From Fundidesulfovibrio terrae (GTDB lineage Bacteria; Desulfobacterota; Desulfovibrionia; Desulfovibrionales; Desulfovibrionaceae): 64,000 nt of DNA. Positions 28,145-36,490 of this stretch are shown one piece after another. Numbering within the stretch: the first letter of the stretch is position 1; each line of letters begins with the position of its first letter. The position numbers were made by a program, and so were the translations under genes. Below the pieces are notes generated by a model. The model had not been told where the DNA came from. It ran no database searches and saw nothing but the letters and a program-made list of their open reading frames with translations. Location: positions 248,001-312,000 of the forward strand of contig NZ_JAKZFS010000004.1 of assembly GCF_022808915.1 (NCBI RefSeq), given 5' to 3'.

Positions 28145-28895
28145 TCGGCTGGTTCACCGACAATATACTACTTATTTGAGGCTTCTTGTCTGAAGTCGAT
28201 CTGCAAATAAAGGAGGCTCCCCCAGGATCGGCATTAGGGATGAAGGTTATTGCGACATCAACCATTTTGTCGCAACATTTGAATGTCCAGATTTCTTCCC
28301 AAACACCCTTGAATGTCTTGTCTCCTTCAGTCACGTCGTGAAACCCCTCGGAGACGCGCATGTCAAATACATTGACATCTTCACATTTTTTGTCACCTGT
28401 TTTTATTGCTTGCAGATGTACGTTGGTTAAGGCTGACGTCAAAGCGTCTTTAATCAACAATTGTGATGCGTTTGTGGTCCCGGGGAGAAGCATGTCACAT
28501 TTTGGTTTCTCTCTGTCGTTGCTGGCAGTGAATAAGGCGTTGTAAATTTTTGATTCCCCGCAACGATCAAATTTGTATCTTACTTTCCATATGCCTTTTG
28601 ACGGAAATAGTCTTCCGTAATTAAACTCAATAGGTTGAATGATGTATACGAGGATTGGCGTAATACCATATTCTTTCGTGGTACAATTTGATTGAATATT
28701 TAATTTTGAATCTTGTGTCGTGCCAAGTTTGACCATGTCGTTCAGTATGTCGATAGACATGATGGAATCCATCGCTTCCTTGTCTTGTAATAATTCGCTT
28801 GTCGTTCGTATAGGTGTTTGACAATCGGCTATTCCGTGAAAAGTAAGTAGTAAGCATAATGTGAATTTTGTGATTTTAAATAGGATGTTTTGCAT
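28116..28895 (-). CDS. AT-rich gene for a secreted protein of unknown function
   Basis: A 259-residue protein in strikingly AT-rich DNA compared with both sides. The ATG at 28895 is preceded by GAGGA 6 bases upstream and gives a signal peptide (MQNILFKITKFTLCLLLTF...GIADC). The mature protein has eight or more cysteines, including DRCGESKIYNALF, KKCEDVNVFD and TFKCCDKMVDVA, suggesting disulfides in the periplasm. Codon use is foreign. Its 3' end reads 29 bases into the CofD gene, and the last residues (VNQPIKPRTGGAQ) are encoded by that GC-rich overlap, so the original stop may have been lost on insertion. No family recognised; horizontal acquisition likely. Confidence 0.7.
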   Translation of the reverse strand: MQNILFKITKFTLCLLLTFHGIADCQTPIRTTSELLQDKEAMDSIMSIDILNDMVKLGTTQDSKLNIQSNCTTKEYGITPILVYIIQPIEFNYGRLFPSKGIWKVRYKFDRCGESKIYNALFTASNDREKPKCDMLLPGTTNASQLLIKDALTSALTNVHLQAIKTGDKKCEDVNVFDMRVSEGFHDVTEGDKTFKGVWEEIWTFKCCDKMVDVAITFIPNADPGGASFICRSTSDKKPQISSILSVNQPIKPRTGGAQ

Positions 28896-29266
28896 TTTTT
28901 CCTCAATTTGAAATGAAATTTCTGAGTCTTTTACGCCGCATTTTGCCTGCGCTTGCACAGCCACATCACCTGCGAAAGGGGTAGGGGTACGGCCTAGGAC
29001 GAGTGATTCCCGGCCGGAACAATGGCGAATACTTTCATATCCCGCGCCGAGTTCGGTCCTGGCATATGAAAATATGCCAGTATATGCGATAATGAATTGA
29101 CAAGCACGTTTTTGTCAAGGGCAGCCGAATCGGTTGTTTCTTGATTCGGCCCATCCACGCAAAGCCGTGAAGGCGCTCGGATGATTCCAGAGGGAGGGCA
29201 GGTTGAGAGGTCGCGGCGGTCCCCGCCATCGCAGGCCTTCACCCTGGGACTTTCACACCAGGGCTT
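28896..29266. other. intergenic region with three inverted repeats, no supported gene
   Basis: About 370 bases of mixed composition between two minus-strand genes. It contains the inverted-repeat cluster at 29059-29150. Short reading frames on the minus strand (for example 28994-29242) have no ribosome site or recognisable protein character. A TTGACA-type box on the minus strand (29113-29118) with CATTAT 18 bases further could be the promoter of the AT-rich gene. Confidence 0.4.
29059..29150. repeat. cluster of three consecutive inverted repeats
   Basis: CTGGCATAT GAAA ATATGCCAG (29059-29080) is a perfect 9-bp stem with a GAAA tetraloop. TTGACAA and TTGTCAA (29097-29103 and 29112-29118) form a 7-bp inverted repeat. 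GCCGAATC and GATTCGGC (29124-29131 and 29143-29150) form an 8-bp stem with an 11-base loop. Three stems within 92 bases suggest a structured RNA, a complex operator, or the edge of an inserted element. Confidence 0.55.
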
Positions 29267-31600
29267 TCAGCCCGTGCAGGCAGTGAGCCCTACGGGGCCG
29301 CGCCGGTCACGCACCCAGACGTTGCCGGGCCTACTCTTGGCGTACTTCTTCATCTCCGCCGAGCGCTGGGAGATGGACTCCAGGGTGCATGCCCCGTGGC
29401 AGTCCACGATGGCCAGCGACATGGACACGATCGGGAACTTGCCTTCCTTGCCGCTTCTGTCCTTGCCCGTGATGTATCCGGCCGTCCGGTCGGCTTCGTT
29501 GTAGCAGTCGCCCACCAGCCGGGCGAAGCAGCGCGTGACGGCCTTGCAGATGCGCTCGGCCTTGTCCGGGGTGGTGCAGATCACGAAGTCGTCGCCGCCC
29601 ACATGGCCCAGGAAGTCCGTGGGCGCGCCGTGGCGGCGCATTGCCCAGGCCAGGATGCGCGCGGCCAGCAGGATGATTTCGTCGCCAGCCTTGAACCCGT
29701 ACGAATCGTTGTAGACCTTGAAGTTGTCCAGGTCCGCGTAAAGGAAGCTGACCGGGGTCCCGGCCGCCACGCGGCCTTCCAGTTCGCGCTCGATGGCCAC
29801 GTTGCCGGGCAGGCCCGAGAGGGGGTTGGCGCCCTTGGCCATCTCCATCTGCACCTGGGCCAGGGCGTCCAGGATCATCTGCACCGAGGCCAGGCCCGCC
29901 AGCAGGCCGTCTCGCGTGACCAGCACGTGGTCGTACACCTTGTAGCCGTCGCGGTTCATGGCCGCCTGGGCCGCGATCTCCACGGGGGTGTTCCAGTCCA
30001 CCACCAGGGGCTGGCTGTCCATGATCTTGGTGACGGGCCGGTTGGTGTACAGGGCCAGGCCGTACTGGGAGGAGAGCACCCGGTCCATCTGGTGGCGGGT
30101 GACCAGGCCCACGGGCCTGCGGCTCGAGACCACGGCCACGGAGCTGACCCGGGGGTGGGCGTCGAAATAACGCTTGAGGTCCCCCACATGGGATGAGGTC
30201 TGCACCTGGACGGCCTCGTCGGCGTGGATGCCGATGGGCGAGGAGCACTTGAGCTCGGCCGTGGAGCGGCGCTTGCGCCCGGCCAAAAAGAGCGACGCCT
30301 CGGCCGAGATGTCCGGCTTGGGGGCGGCCGGGCGGGCCAGGTAGTAGCCCTGGCCGTAGTGCACGCCCATGGACACCAGGGAGGACAGTTCCGTGGCTGT
30401 CTCGATGCCCTCGGCGATGATCTTGCACCCCACCTTGTCCGAAAAGGTGAGGAAAGTCTCGATGAGGGCGCGCTTCACCGGGTTGGCGTCGATGCCCTGG
30501 ATGAGCGACATGTCCAGCTTGATGAAGTCCGGGCGGATCTCGGCGATGGACCACAGGCCGGAATAGCCGGTGCCCACGTCGTCCACCGCCACCTTGAACC
30601 CTTCGCCCCGGTAGTGGTCCAGGGTGCGGTGGAAGAGGGAAAAATCTTTGGTGGAGTGGCGCTCGGTGATCTCCAGGACGATGTCGTGGGGCTCGAGCCC
30701 CAGGGTTTCGAGCAGCTTGAGGGTTTCGCCGGGGCTGAAGGACGGGTCTACCAGGGTGCGCGGGTGGACATTCAAAAAGAGTTTGCGCCCGGGCGGCAGG
30801 GCCCCGAACCCGGTGACGGCGGCGGTGCGGCAGGCGCGCTCCAGGGGGAACACCAGGTCGTGCTCCTCGGCGAAGCCGAAGAGCATGGCCGGGTTCTCGA
30901 AGGTGCTGCCCCGGGGGCCTCGGGCCAGGGCTTCCCAGGCGAAGATGTCGCCCGCGCGCAGGTCCAGGATGGGCTGGTAGACCGCGCGCACCTGGGGGGC
31001 GTCGATAAGGCCCCGGAACTCCTTGAGGAGCACCGCCCCGGCGGGGTCCAGGCTGCCCCGGATCATGCGGTGGGCGTCGGCCAGGGCGGAGTGCACGGCC
31101 TGTTCGAGCTTCCTGCGCGAGATGCCGGTGATCTGGGCCGCGCCCACGGCGATCTCCATGTCCTGGCCGGTGAGGTTGAGGGCCTCGCGCTTGAGCCTGG
31201 CGCGCAGGCTCAGGCGCATGATGGAGCCTGTGTGCAGAAGCGGTCCCATCTCGGCCTTGTACGCCCCCACGGCCAGCAGGAACTTGTCGTTCTCGAGCTT
31301 GTCCAGGACCATGAAGGGCAGGCTGTCCACGCGCTCGCGGGCCAGGGCTTCCAGTTCCTTTTCGGCGCACTGGCTCAGGGCGTCGGCAATGGCGCTGCCG
31401 TAAATCCGGCTGAAGATGTAGAAATCCTGGATTTCAAAGAGGAGCAGTCCGACGACTCCGTCTTTTTTGAGCAGGTTCTCCATGGCCTCGCGGTGGGGCG
31501 AGGCCAGAAGCGAGAGAGGGCGGCGGCTGTCGGGGACGGTTCCCCGCCGGTTCGCCGGCCTGGCCAGATGGGGGCTTAGGTCGATCACGCCTTCGAGCAT
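29267..31600 (-). CDS. EAL-CBS-GGDEF c-di-GMP signalling protein
   Basis: A 777-residue soluble protein with, in order, a degenerate N-terminal GGDEF-like domain (about 40-185, active site not conserved), an EAL phosphodiesterase domain (about 200-440), a CBS-like pair (about 460-590: ITKIMDSQPLVVDWNTPVEI) and a C-terminal GGDEF domain with HVGGDDFVI (about 667-671). EAL residues look complete: WEALARGP, LFLNVHP, EITERHS, VAVDDVGTGYS, IKLDMSL, AEGIET. It may therefore both make and break c-di-GMP, with the CBS pair sensing adenine nucleotides. The ribosome site for the ATG at 31600 is weak; an ATG at 31483 is an alternative. Confidence 0.9.
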   Translation of the reverse strand: MLEGVIDLSPHLARPANRRGTVPDSRRPLSLLASPHREAMENLLKKDGVVGLLLFEIQDFYIFSRIYGSAIADALSQCAEKELEALARERVDSLPFMVLDKLENDKFLLAVGAYKAEMGPLLHTGSIMRLSLRARLKREALNLTGQDMEIAVGAAQITGISRRKLEQAVHSALADAHRMIRGSLDPAGAVLLKEFRGLIDAPQVRAVYQPILDLRAGDIFAWEALARGPRGSTFENPAMLFGFAEEHDLVFPLERACRTAAVTGFGALPPGRKLFLNVHPRTLVDPSFSPGETLKLLETLGLEPHDIVLEITERHSTKDFSLFHRTLDHYRGEGFKVAVDDVGTGYSGLWSIAEIRPDFIKLDMSLIQGIDANPVKRALIETFLTFSDKVGCKIIAEGIETATELSSLVSMGVHYGQGYYLARPAAPKPDISAEASLFLAGRKRRSTAELKCSSPIGIHADEAVQVQTSSHVGDLKRYFDAHPRVSSVAVVSSRRPVGLVTRHQMDRVLSSQYGLALYTNRPVTKIMDSQPLVVDWNTPVEIAAQAAMNRDGYKVYDHVLVTRDGLLAGLASVQMILDALAQVQMEMAKGANPLSGLPGNVAIERELEGRVAAGTPVSFLYADLDNFKVYNDSYGFKAGDEIILLAARILAWAMRRHGAPTDFLGHVGGDDFVICTTPDKAERICKAVTRCFARLVGDCYNEADRTAGYITGKDRSGKEGKFPIVSMSLAIVDCHGACTLESISQRSAEMKKYAKSRPGNVWVRDRRGPVGLTACTG

Positions 31601-31761
31601 GGGGAGGCAATACCTGTAACGTGGAAAGAGGCGTGCCGGGCGGGTGAAATCACTGTTAAGAACGTGTTACGGCGTTGCGGGAGGCAATGCCCGGGACGCC
31701 GAGGGCTTGCCAATCCGTTTGCAGGGCCGTAGGAAGGGCGCATGGCCGGAAGGAGGCCGGG

Positions 31762-32538
31762 ATGCCGGAAAACAAGAGCTTCATGGACGACTTTTATAGC
31801 GAAACCATGACGGAGATGGCGGAGAATTTCTTTACCCGCCGCCGTGAACTGGAGACCCGGATGGAGGGCTTCGCCCGGCTGTCCGGCGAAGTCCGTTCCT
31901 ACGCGGTCAAGGCCCTGCGGCGGTGGAGGACGTTCTGCATGCTTCTGGCCGATGACGCCCGGACGGCCGGATTCCTGCGGCGGATCGGCGTGGACCCGGG
32001 GGAGATCCCTGCGATCGCGAACCAGGCCGGGGAGCCCTGGCACTTCAAGCCCCAGTTCGCCCTCACGGCGCGCGGGCGTTACCGCAAGAGCGTCCGCTAC
32101 GCCTACCGGGCCTTGCGCCAGGCCACACAGGACTACATGGAGGGGTGCTACGGCACCGACCCCAAGAACCCGAAAAAGAAGATCGTCCTGCCCAACTATT
32201 TCGCGCTCAGGGACATGGCCGAGCAGATCAACAGGGAGGTGGCCACCGTGAACACCGCCCAGTGCCCGTCCTCGGTGCTGAGCTACGCGAAATCGCTCGA
32301 TCCGTCGGCGTCCGAGAGGGAGGCCGTGATGGGTGGCATGGTGGGGGAGGACGTCTGCAGGCTCGATGAGTCCATGGCCTTCCACCCCGTGGATTTTTCC
32401 GCCCTGGAGCTGCCTGAGCTGCCGGTCCTGCCGCCCCTGGACGACGTCGAGGATGCGTTGGATGAAGCCTGCTGCGATGCCTACGGCGACTGCCGGGAGG
32501 CCGCACAGCGGGCCTTGGCGTACATCACCGGCCCATGA
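31762..32538 (+). CDS. helical protein of unknown function
   Basis: A 258-residue cytoplasmic protein with no signal peptide or membrane segment. The ATG at 31762 follows AAGGAGG by about 6 bases. The N-terminal part is rich in Arg/Glu helices (FFTRRRELETRMEGFARLSG, YRKSVRYAYRALRQATQDYM). The C-terminus is acidic with paired cysteines (LDEACCDAYGDCREAAQRAL). I do not recognise a family. It is divergent from the EAL-GGDEF gene and alone in its transcription unit. The good ribosome site and codon pattern support a real gene. Confidence 0.75.
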   Translation: MPENKSFMDDFYSETMTEMAENFFTRRRELETRMEGFARLSGEVRSYAVKALRRWRTFCMLLADDARTAGFLRRIGVDPGEIPAIANQAGEPWHFKPQFALTARGRYRKSVRYAYRALRQATQDYMEGCYGTDPKNPKKKIVLPNYFALRDMAEQINREVATVNTAQCPSSVLSYAKSLDPSASEREAVMGGMVGEDVCRLDESMAFHPVDFSALELPELPVLPPLDDVEDALDEACCDAYGDCREAAQRALAYITGP

Positions 32539-32664
32539 AGGGCTCCCGGCCCGTCACATTGCGGCAGGCGGCGCGTCCGACCCGGCCGCCTTCGTCATCA
32601 AATGGCAACACGGACTCCGGAGGGGCAGGCTCGTGCAGGTTTCCTGGCGGCGTGGACGCGCTCC

Positions 32665-33123
32665 TTACCCTTCCGTTTGTGACTTCAACCGCTTTTTGAA
32701 CCCCGCATGCCCGGCGTAGCCGAGGGATTGATAGAATCCATGAGCCCGGGTCCGCTTCTCGTCGGAGACGAGCACGGCGTAATTGCAGTTGTTCAGCCGC
32801 CCGAATTCTTCCAGGGAGTTCACGAGCAGTTTCCCGGCGTTTTTGCCTCGATGGCTGGGCAAAACGACCACGTTTTCGATCAAAAGAAACGGATCGCAAT
32901 TCCCGACAAGGTCATGGCACACTATTCCCATTGCCGTTCCAATGACTTTGTGGCTGTCGCAGGCGACGGCCACAAAATAGAGCGGATTGTTTGAAATGAT
33001 TTCGATTCGCTTCTTGAGGGAGTCGGCATTGGAAGGCCGGCCAATGAACTCGAGGAACAAGTCGGACAGGGAGGCTATGTCGTCAAGGCTCGCCTTGCGG
33101 ACCAAATAATCATGCTCACGCAT
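32665..33123 (-). CDS. GNAT-family N-acetyltransferase
   Basis: A 152-residue single-domain GNAT enzyme that should transfer an acyl group from acetyl-CoA to an amine. The ATG at 33123 is chosen over upstream starts because GAGGAGG precedes it. The fold is visible as LVRKASLDDIASLSDLF (strand 1 and helix 1), LLIENVVVLPSHRGKNAGKLLV with the CoA-binding pyrophosphate loop HRGKNAGK, and HGFYQSLGYAG in the final motif. GC content is lower than in neighbours, and it has its own candidate promoter, suggesting a recently gained cassette. The substrate is unknown. Confidence 0.88.
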   Translation of the reverse strand: MREHDYLVRKASLDDIASLSDLFLEFIGRPSNADSLKKRIEIISNNPLYFVAVACDSHKVIGTAMGIVCHDLVGNCDPFLLIENVVVLPSHRGKNAGKLLVNSLEEFGRLNNCNYAVLVSDEKRTRAHGFYQSLGYAGHAGFKKRLKSQTEG

Positions 33124-33191
33124 CAAAAATATCCTCCTCTTTGGGAACCCCTCCCGGTGTCCGGCTTTGAAAAGCAGGAACCTGTTCTGCA

Positions 33192-33221
33192 AAAATAAAA
33201 CAAAGTATTGAGGGTTGTCAT
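33192..33221 (-). promoter_or_regulatory. candidate promoter of the GNAT gene
   Basis: On the minus strand ATGACA (33221-33216) and TATTTT (33197-33192) are separated by 18 bases, about 70 bases ahead of the ATG at 33123, in a locally AT-rich stretch. Confidence 0.4.
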
Positions 33222-33259
33222 TCCCGCAGGGAGTCTGAACGAATCTTGATGGCGTGACA

Positions 33260-35143
33260 CTAGAGCGCTGAAAACCGGCGCAGCCACAGCTCCAGGCAGG
33301 CCAGGGCCCAGAGACGCTTGCCGTGGTCGATCCGCCCCCGCGCGTGCTCGTCCAGCAGGCGGGCGATCTCCTCTCGCCTGAACAGGCGCGCGACGGCCAC
33401 CCCGCCCAGGAGCAGTTCTCGGCTCCAGCCCGAAAGCCCCTCGCGCATCCACTTGCCCACGGGGATGCCGAAGCCCTGCTTGCCCTGGGCCGTGACCTCG
33501 GGGGGCAAGAGATCCGCGAAGGCCTTGCGCAGCAGGTACTTGCCGGTGCGACCGCGCATTTTGAGGCGAGCCGGGAGGCGGGCGGCCCACTCGGCCAGTT
33601 CGTGGTCCAGGAGTGGCGAACGCCCTTCCAGGCCGTGGGCCATGGCCATGCGGTCGGCCTTCACCAGCAGGTCTCCCGGCAGGTAGGAGCCGAGGTCCGT
33701 GGCCAGGGTGCGGTCCAGGAAGGTGTTGGCGCGGGCGCCGTCGAACAGCCGGGCGAGCAGGTCCAGGGCGTCGACGCTGGGCCGGACCTCGGGCCTCCAG
33801 AGCCTCCCGGCGGCCTCAGGGGTGAAATAGGACCCCCAGCGCACGATGCTGGCCTTGGGGCTGATCGCCGCCACCTGGGCCAGACGCTTGAGCCCGGCCA
33901 CCCAGTCGGATTCGATCGGCCGGTCGCCGGCTTGCGGCCACGCGGCAAGCAGGGCCGGGACGAGGCCCTGGGTGACGAAGCGGGGCAGGGCGGCATAGGG
34001 CGCGACCAGGGGGTCCAGCCAGTAGCGCTGGTAGCCCGCAAACAGTTCGTCCCCGCCGTCGCCGTTCAGGGCCACGGTGACCTTGGTCCTGGTTTCCCGG
34101 GCCAGGAAGTACGAGGGCAGGGCCGAGGGGTCGGCGAAGGGTTCGCCCACGTGGGCGACCACCTGCTCCAGGGTGCTCGGCACGTGGCCGTACTCCACCA
34201 TGAACTCGCTGTGGTCCGTTCCGTAGCGGGCGGCCATGGCGCGGGCCTTGTGGAGTTCCGAAAAGGCCGCCTCCGCAAAGCCGATGGAGAAGGTCTTCAC
34301 CGGCTCGTCCGAGAGCCGGGACATGAGGGCCACCACGATGCTCGAGTCTATGCCGCCGGAGAGGTGCGCGCCCAGGGGCACGTCGGACATGAGCCGGATG
34401 CGAGTGGCCTCGGTGAGGCGCTCGCGCAGCTCCTCGGCCAGCTGGTCCTCGCCTGCGGTGAACTTGGGCTCGAAGGCGAGGCTCCAGTAGCGGGCCGTGT
34501 CCAGGCGGCCGTCCTTCCAGGCGAGGTGGTGGGCCGGGGGGAGCTTTCGCAGGGCCTTGAAGGCGCAGAGCGGGTCAGGCACGTACTGCAGGCTCAAATA
34601 GAGGCCCAGCGCCTCGAGGTCCGGCTCGCGGCTCACGCCCGGGAAGGCCAGAAGCGAGGCCGGTTCCGAGGCGAAGAGCAAATGCCCCTGGTGCAGGCAG
34701 TAGTAGAAGGGCTTCTTGCCCAGGCGGTCGCGCGCGGCGAACAGGGACTGGCCGCGCTCGTCCCAGACGGCGAAGGCGAACATGCCGCGCAGGCGTTCGA
34801 CGCAGGCCGGGCCGTACTCCTCGAAGGCATGCAGGATGGCTTCGGTGTCGCTTGCGGTGGCGAAGCGGTGACCCTTGGCTTCCAGGTCGCGGCGCAGGTC
34901 CAGGTGGTTGTATATCTCGCCGTTGAAGACGATCCACAGGGACCCGTCCTCGTTGCACATGGGCTGGTCCCCGGTGGCCAAGTCGATGATGGCCAGGCGG
35001 CGGTGGGCAAGCCCGGCCCGCCCGCGCGTAAAGAAGCCCTCGCCGTCGGGCCCCCGGTGGGCGATGGCGGAGGCCATGGCAGCGAGGGTTTCGCGCCCGG
35101 GAGTGGCCCCGGCAGGGGCGATGATTCCGGCGATGCCGCACAT
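33260..35143 (-). CDS. asparagine-synthetase-type glutamine amidotransferase (first paralogue)
   Basis: A 627-residue AsnB-like enzyme. It starts MCGIAGIIAPAG, so Cys2 is the N-terminal glutaminase nucleophile after Met removal; HRGPDGEGFF, LAIIDLATGDQPM and FNGEIYNH complete the class II glutaminase domain (to about 210). The synthetase domain has the PP-loop SGGIDSS near 262-268 and NGDGGDELFAGY. It hydrolyses glutamine and uses ATP to amidate a carboxylate. Location among glycosyltransferases, and a second paralogue at 37355, suggest amidation of a sugar acid or peptide in a surface glycan rather than asparagine synthesis. Confidence 0.93.
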   Translation of the reverse strand: MCGIAGIIAPAGATPGRETLAAMASAIAHRGPDGEGFFTRGRAGLAHRRLAIIDLATGDQPMCNEDGSLWIVFNGEIYNHLDLRRDLEAKGHRFATASDTEAILHAFEEYGPACVERLRGMFAFAVWDERGQSLFAARDRLGKKPFYYCLHQGHLLFASEPASLLAFPGVSREPDLEALGLYLSLQYVPDPLCAFKALRKLPPAHHLAWKDGRLDTARYWSLAFEPKFTAGEDQLAEELRERLTEATRIRLMSDVPLGAHLSGGIDSSIVVALMSRLSDEPVKTFSIGFAEAAFSELHKARAMAARYGTDHSEFMVEYGHVPSTLEQVVAHVGEPFADPSALPSYFLARETRTKVTVALNGDGGDELFAGYQRYWLDPLVAPYAALPRFVTQGLVPALLAAWPQAGDRPIESDWVAGLKRLAQVAAISPKASIVRWGSYFTPEAAGRLWRPEVRPSVDALDLLARLFDGARANTFLDRTLATDLGSYLPGDLLVKADRMAMAHGLEGRSPLLDHELAEWAARLPARLKMRGRTGKYLLRKAFADLLPPEVTAQGKQGFGIPVGKWMREGLSGWSRELLLGGVAVARLFRREEIARLLDEHARGRIDHGKRLWALACLELWLRRFSAL

Positions 35144-35320
35144 ACGGGTGTTCCTAGTATAACAAGTAACGTTCTTGAAACGCTGGCCGGGGCGAAAAAG
35201 CGTTTCTAGTTGCGTGCAGGCGAAGAATGCGCACGCCCTGTCGTGGCGCCCGGCCCGGGCCCTCTCCGGCCGATTCCATGACCTGGCGCAGGGAAAATTC
35301 CGGCCAGGGCGGGGCCACGG

Positions 35321-36490
35321 TCATGGGCGGCGGGATCTTGAGGCGAGCCTGGCGCACAGGTCCAGGTAGCGCGCGGCCACGCCGCCCCAGGAGTAGTCGC
35401 GCTCCACCCGGCCTCGTCCGGCGCGGCCCATGCGCGAGCGCATCGTTTGCGCTTCGTCCCCGCCGGTTCCGATAAGCCGGGCCAGGGCCACGCACAGTTC
35501 CCCGGGCGAATCCGGCGCGACCAGCAGGCCTGATTCTTCCGGCACGACCAGCTCTTCGTTTCCGGCGATGCGGGTGGCCACCACGGGCAGCCCCGAGGCC
35601 ATGGCCTCGAGCACGGCGTTGGGCATGCCCTCGTCGCGGGATGCGAACACGAACACGTCCATGTCGCGCAGCACCTCGGCCAGCTGCGGACGGCGCATCC
35701 AGCCCCGGAAGAACACCTTGGCCTCGATGCCGAGCTCCCTGGCCCGGGTCTCGAGTTCAGGGCGCTGGGGGCCATCGCCCGCGATGTGCAGCTCCCAGAG
35801 GGAGGAGTCCTGAAGCCGGCCCAGGGCGTCGAGCACCGTGTCCAGGCCTTTCTGGTAGACCACGCGACCGTGGAAGAAAAGCCGCACGGGGCCGGGCCTG
35901 CGCGCTTCCTCGCGGGGGTGGAAAAGCTCGGTGTCCGCGCCGTTGGGGATCACCGGATAATTGAGGTTCGGCTCGAAGGCTCGGGCCAGGGCCGCAAGCC
36001 CTGCGCTGTTTGGCACCACGGCCCCGGCCTTGCGCCACAGGAACCGGATGGCCGGGCCGGTGAGGGCGTGCATGCGGGCCAGGTCGTAAGGCTGGAAGCC
36101 CGGCACGTCGCCCCCCCGCAGCGACACCACGTAGGGAACGCCGCGAAGGGCCTTGAGGACCCAGGCCGACGGCCCGCTTGGGATGCCGAAAAAGGCCACG
36201 CAGGCGTCGGGCTTGAAGGACCTTGCGTAGAGCGGGACGTAGACGCAGGCGGTGGCCATGAACACGGCCATCTCCCAGCTGGCGCACTTCTCCTCGAAAC
36301 GGCGCACGGTGGGGATGCGCCGGACGGTGAAGCCGTCGACACGTTCGTTGCGGGGAAAATCTCCGAAGGCCGAGGTGACCACCAGCACGTCGTGTCCCTG
36401 CCGGGCCATCTCCCGGGCAATGTGGGCAGTGGCGTTGCCCGCGCCGCCGCCCAGGGGCGGGTACTCGTAGTTGACCAGCAGGATGCGCAT
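35321..36490 (-). CDS. family 4 glycosyltransferase
   Basis: A 389-residue GT-B enzyme. The ATG at 36490 overlaps the methyltransferase stop (ATGA) and gives a proper N-terminus, MRILLVNYEYPPLGGGAGNA, containing the GG loop that contacts the acceptor or membrane. The C-terminal donor domain has RLFFHGRVVYQKGLDTVLDA and the E-x7-E motif in ASRDEGMPNAVLEAMASGLP (retaining mechanism). It probably transfers a hexose to a lipid-linked or polysaccharide acceptor at the cytoplasmic face. It is in the cluster asnB - GT4 - methyltransferase - asnB - GT2. Confidence 0.93.
   Translation of the reverse strand: MRILLVNYEYPPLGGGAGNATAHIAREMARQGHDVLVVTSAFGDFPRNERVDGFTVRRIPTVRRFEEKCASWEMAVFMATACVYVPLYARSFKPDACVAFFGIPSGPSAWVLKALRGVPYVVSLRGGDVPGFQPYDLARMHALTGPAIRFLWRKAGAVVPNSAGLAALARAFEPNLNYPVIPNGADTELFHPREEARRPGPVRLFFHGRVVYQKGLDTVLDALGRLQDSSLWELHIAGDGPQRPELETRARELGIEAKVFFRGWMRRPQLAEVLRDMDVFVFASRDEGMPNAVLEAMASGLPVVATRIAGNEELVVPEESGLLVAPDSPGELCVALARLIGTGGDEAQTMRSRMGRAGRGRVERDYSWGGVAARYLDLCARLASRSRRP

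Noticed and set aside
28994-29242. 82-codon minus-strand frame in the hairpin-rich gap
   Set aside because: It lacks a ribosome site and overlaps the inverted repeats. No protein features.
35177-35206. Terminator/promoter between GT4 and the first asnB
   Set aside because: GAAACGCT...AGCGTTTC has a 14-base loop, and the nearby TGTTATACT box would leave almost no leader before the ATG at 35143, so neither was called.
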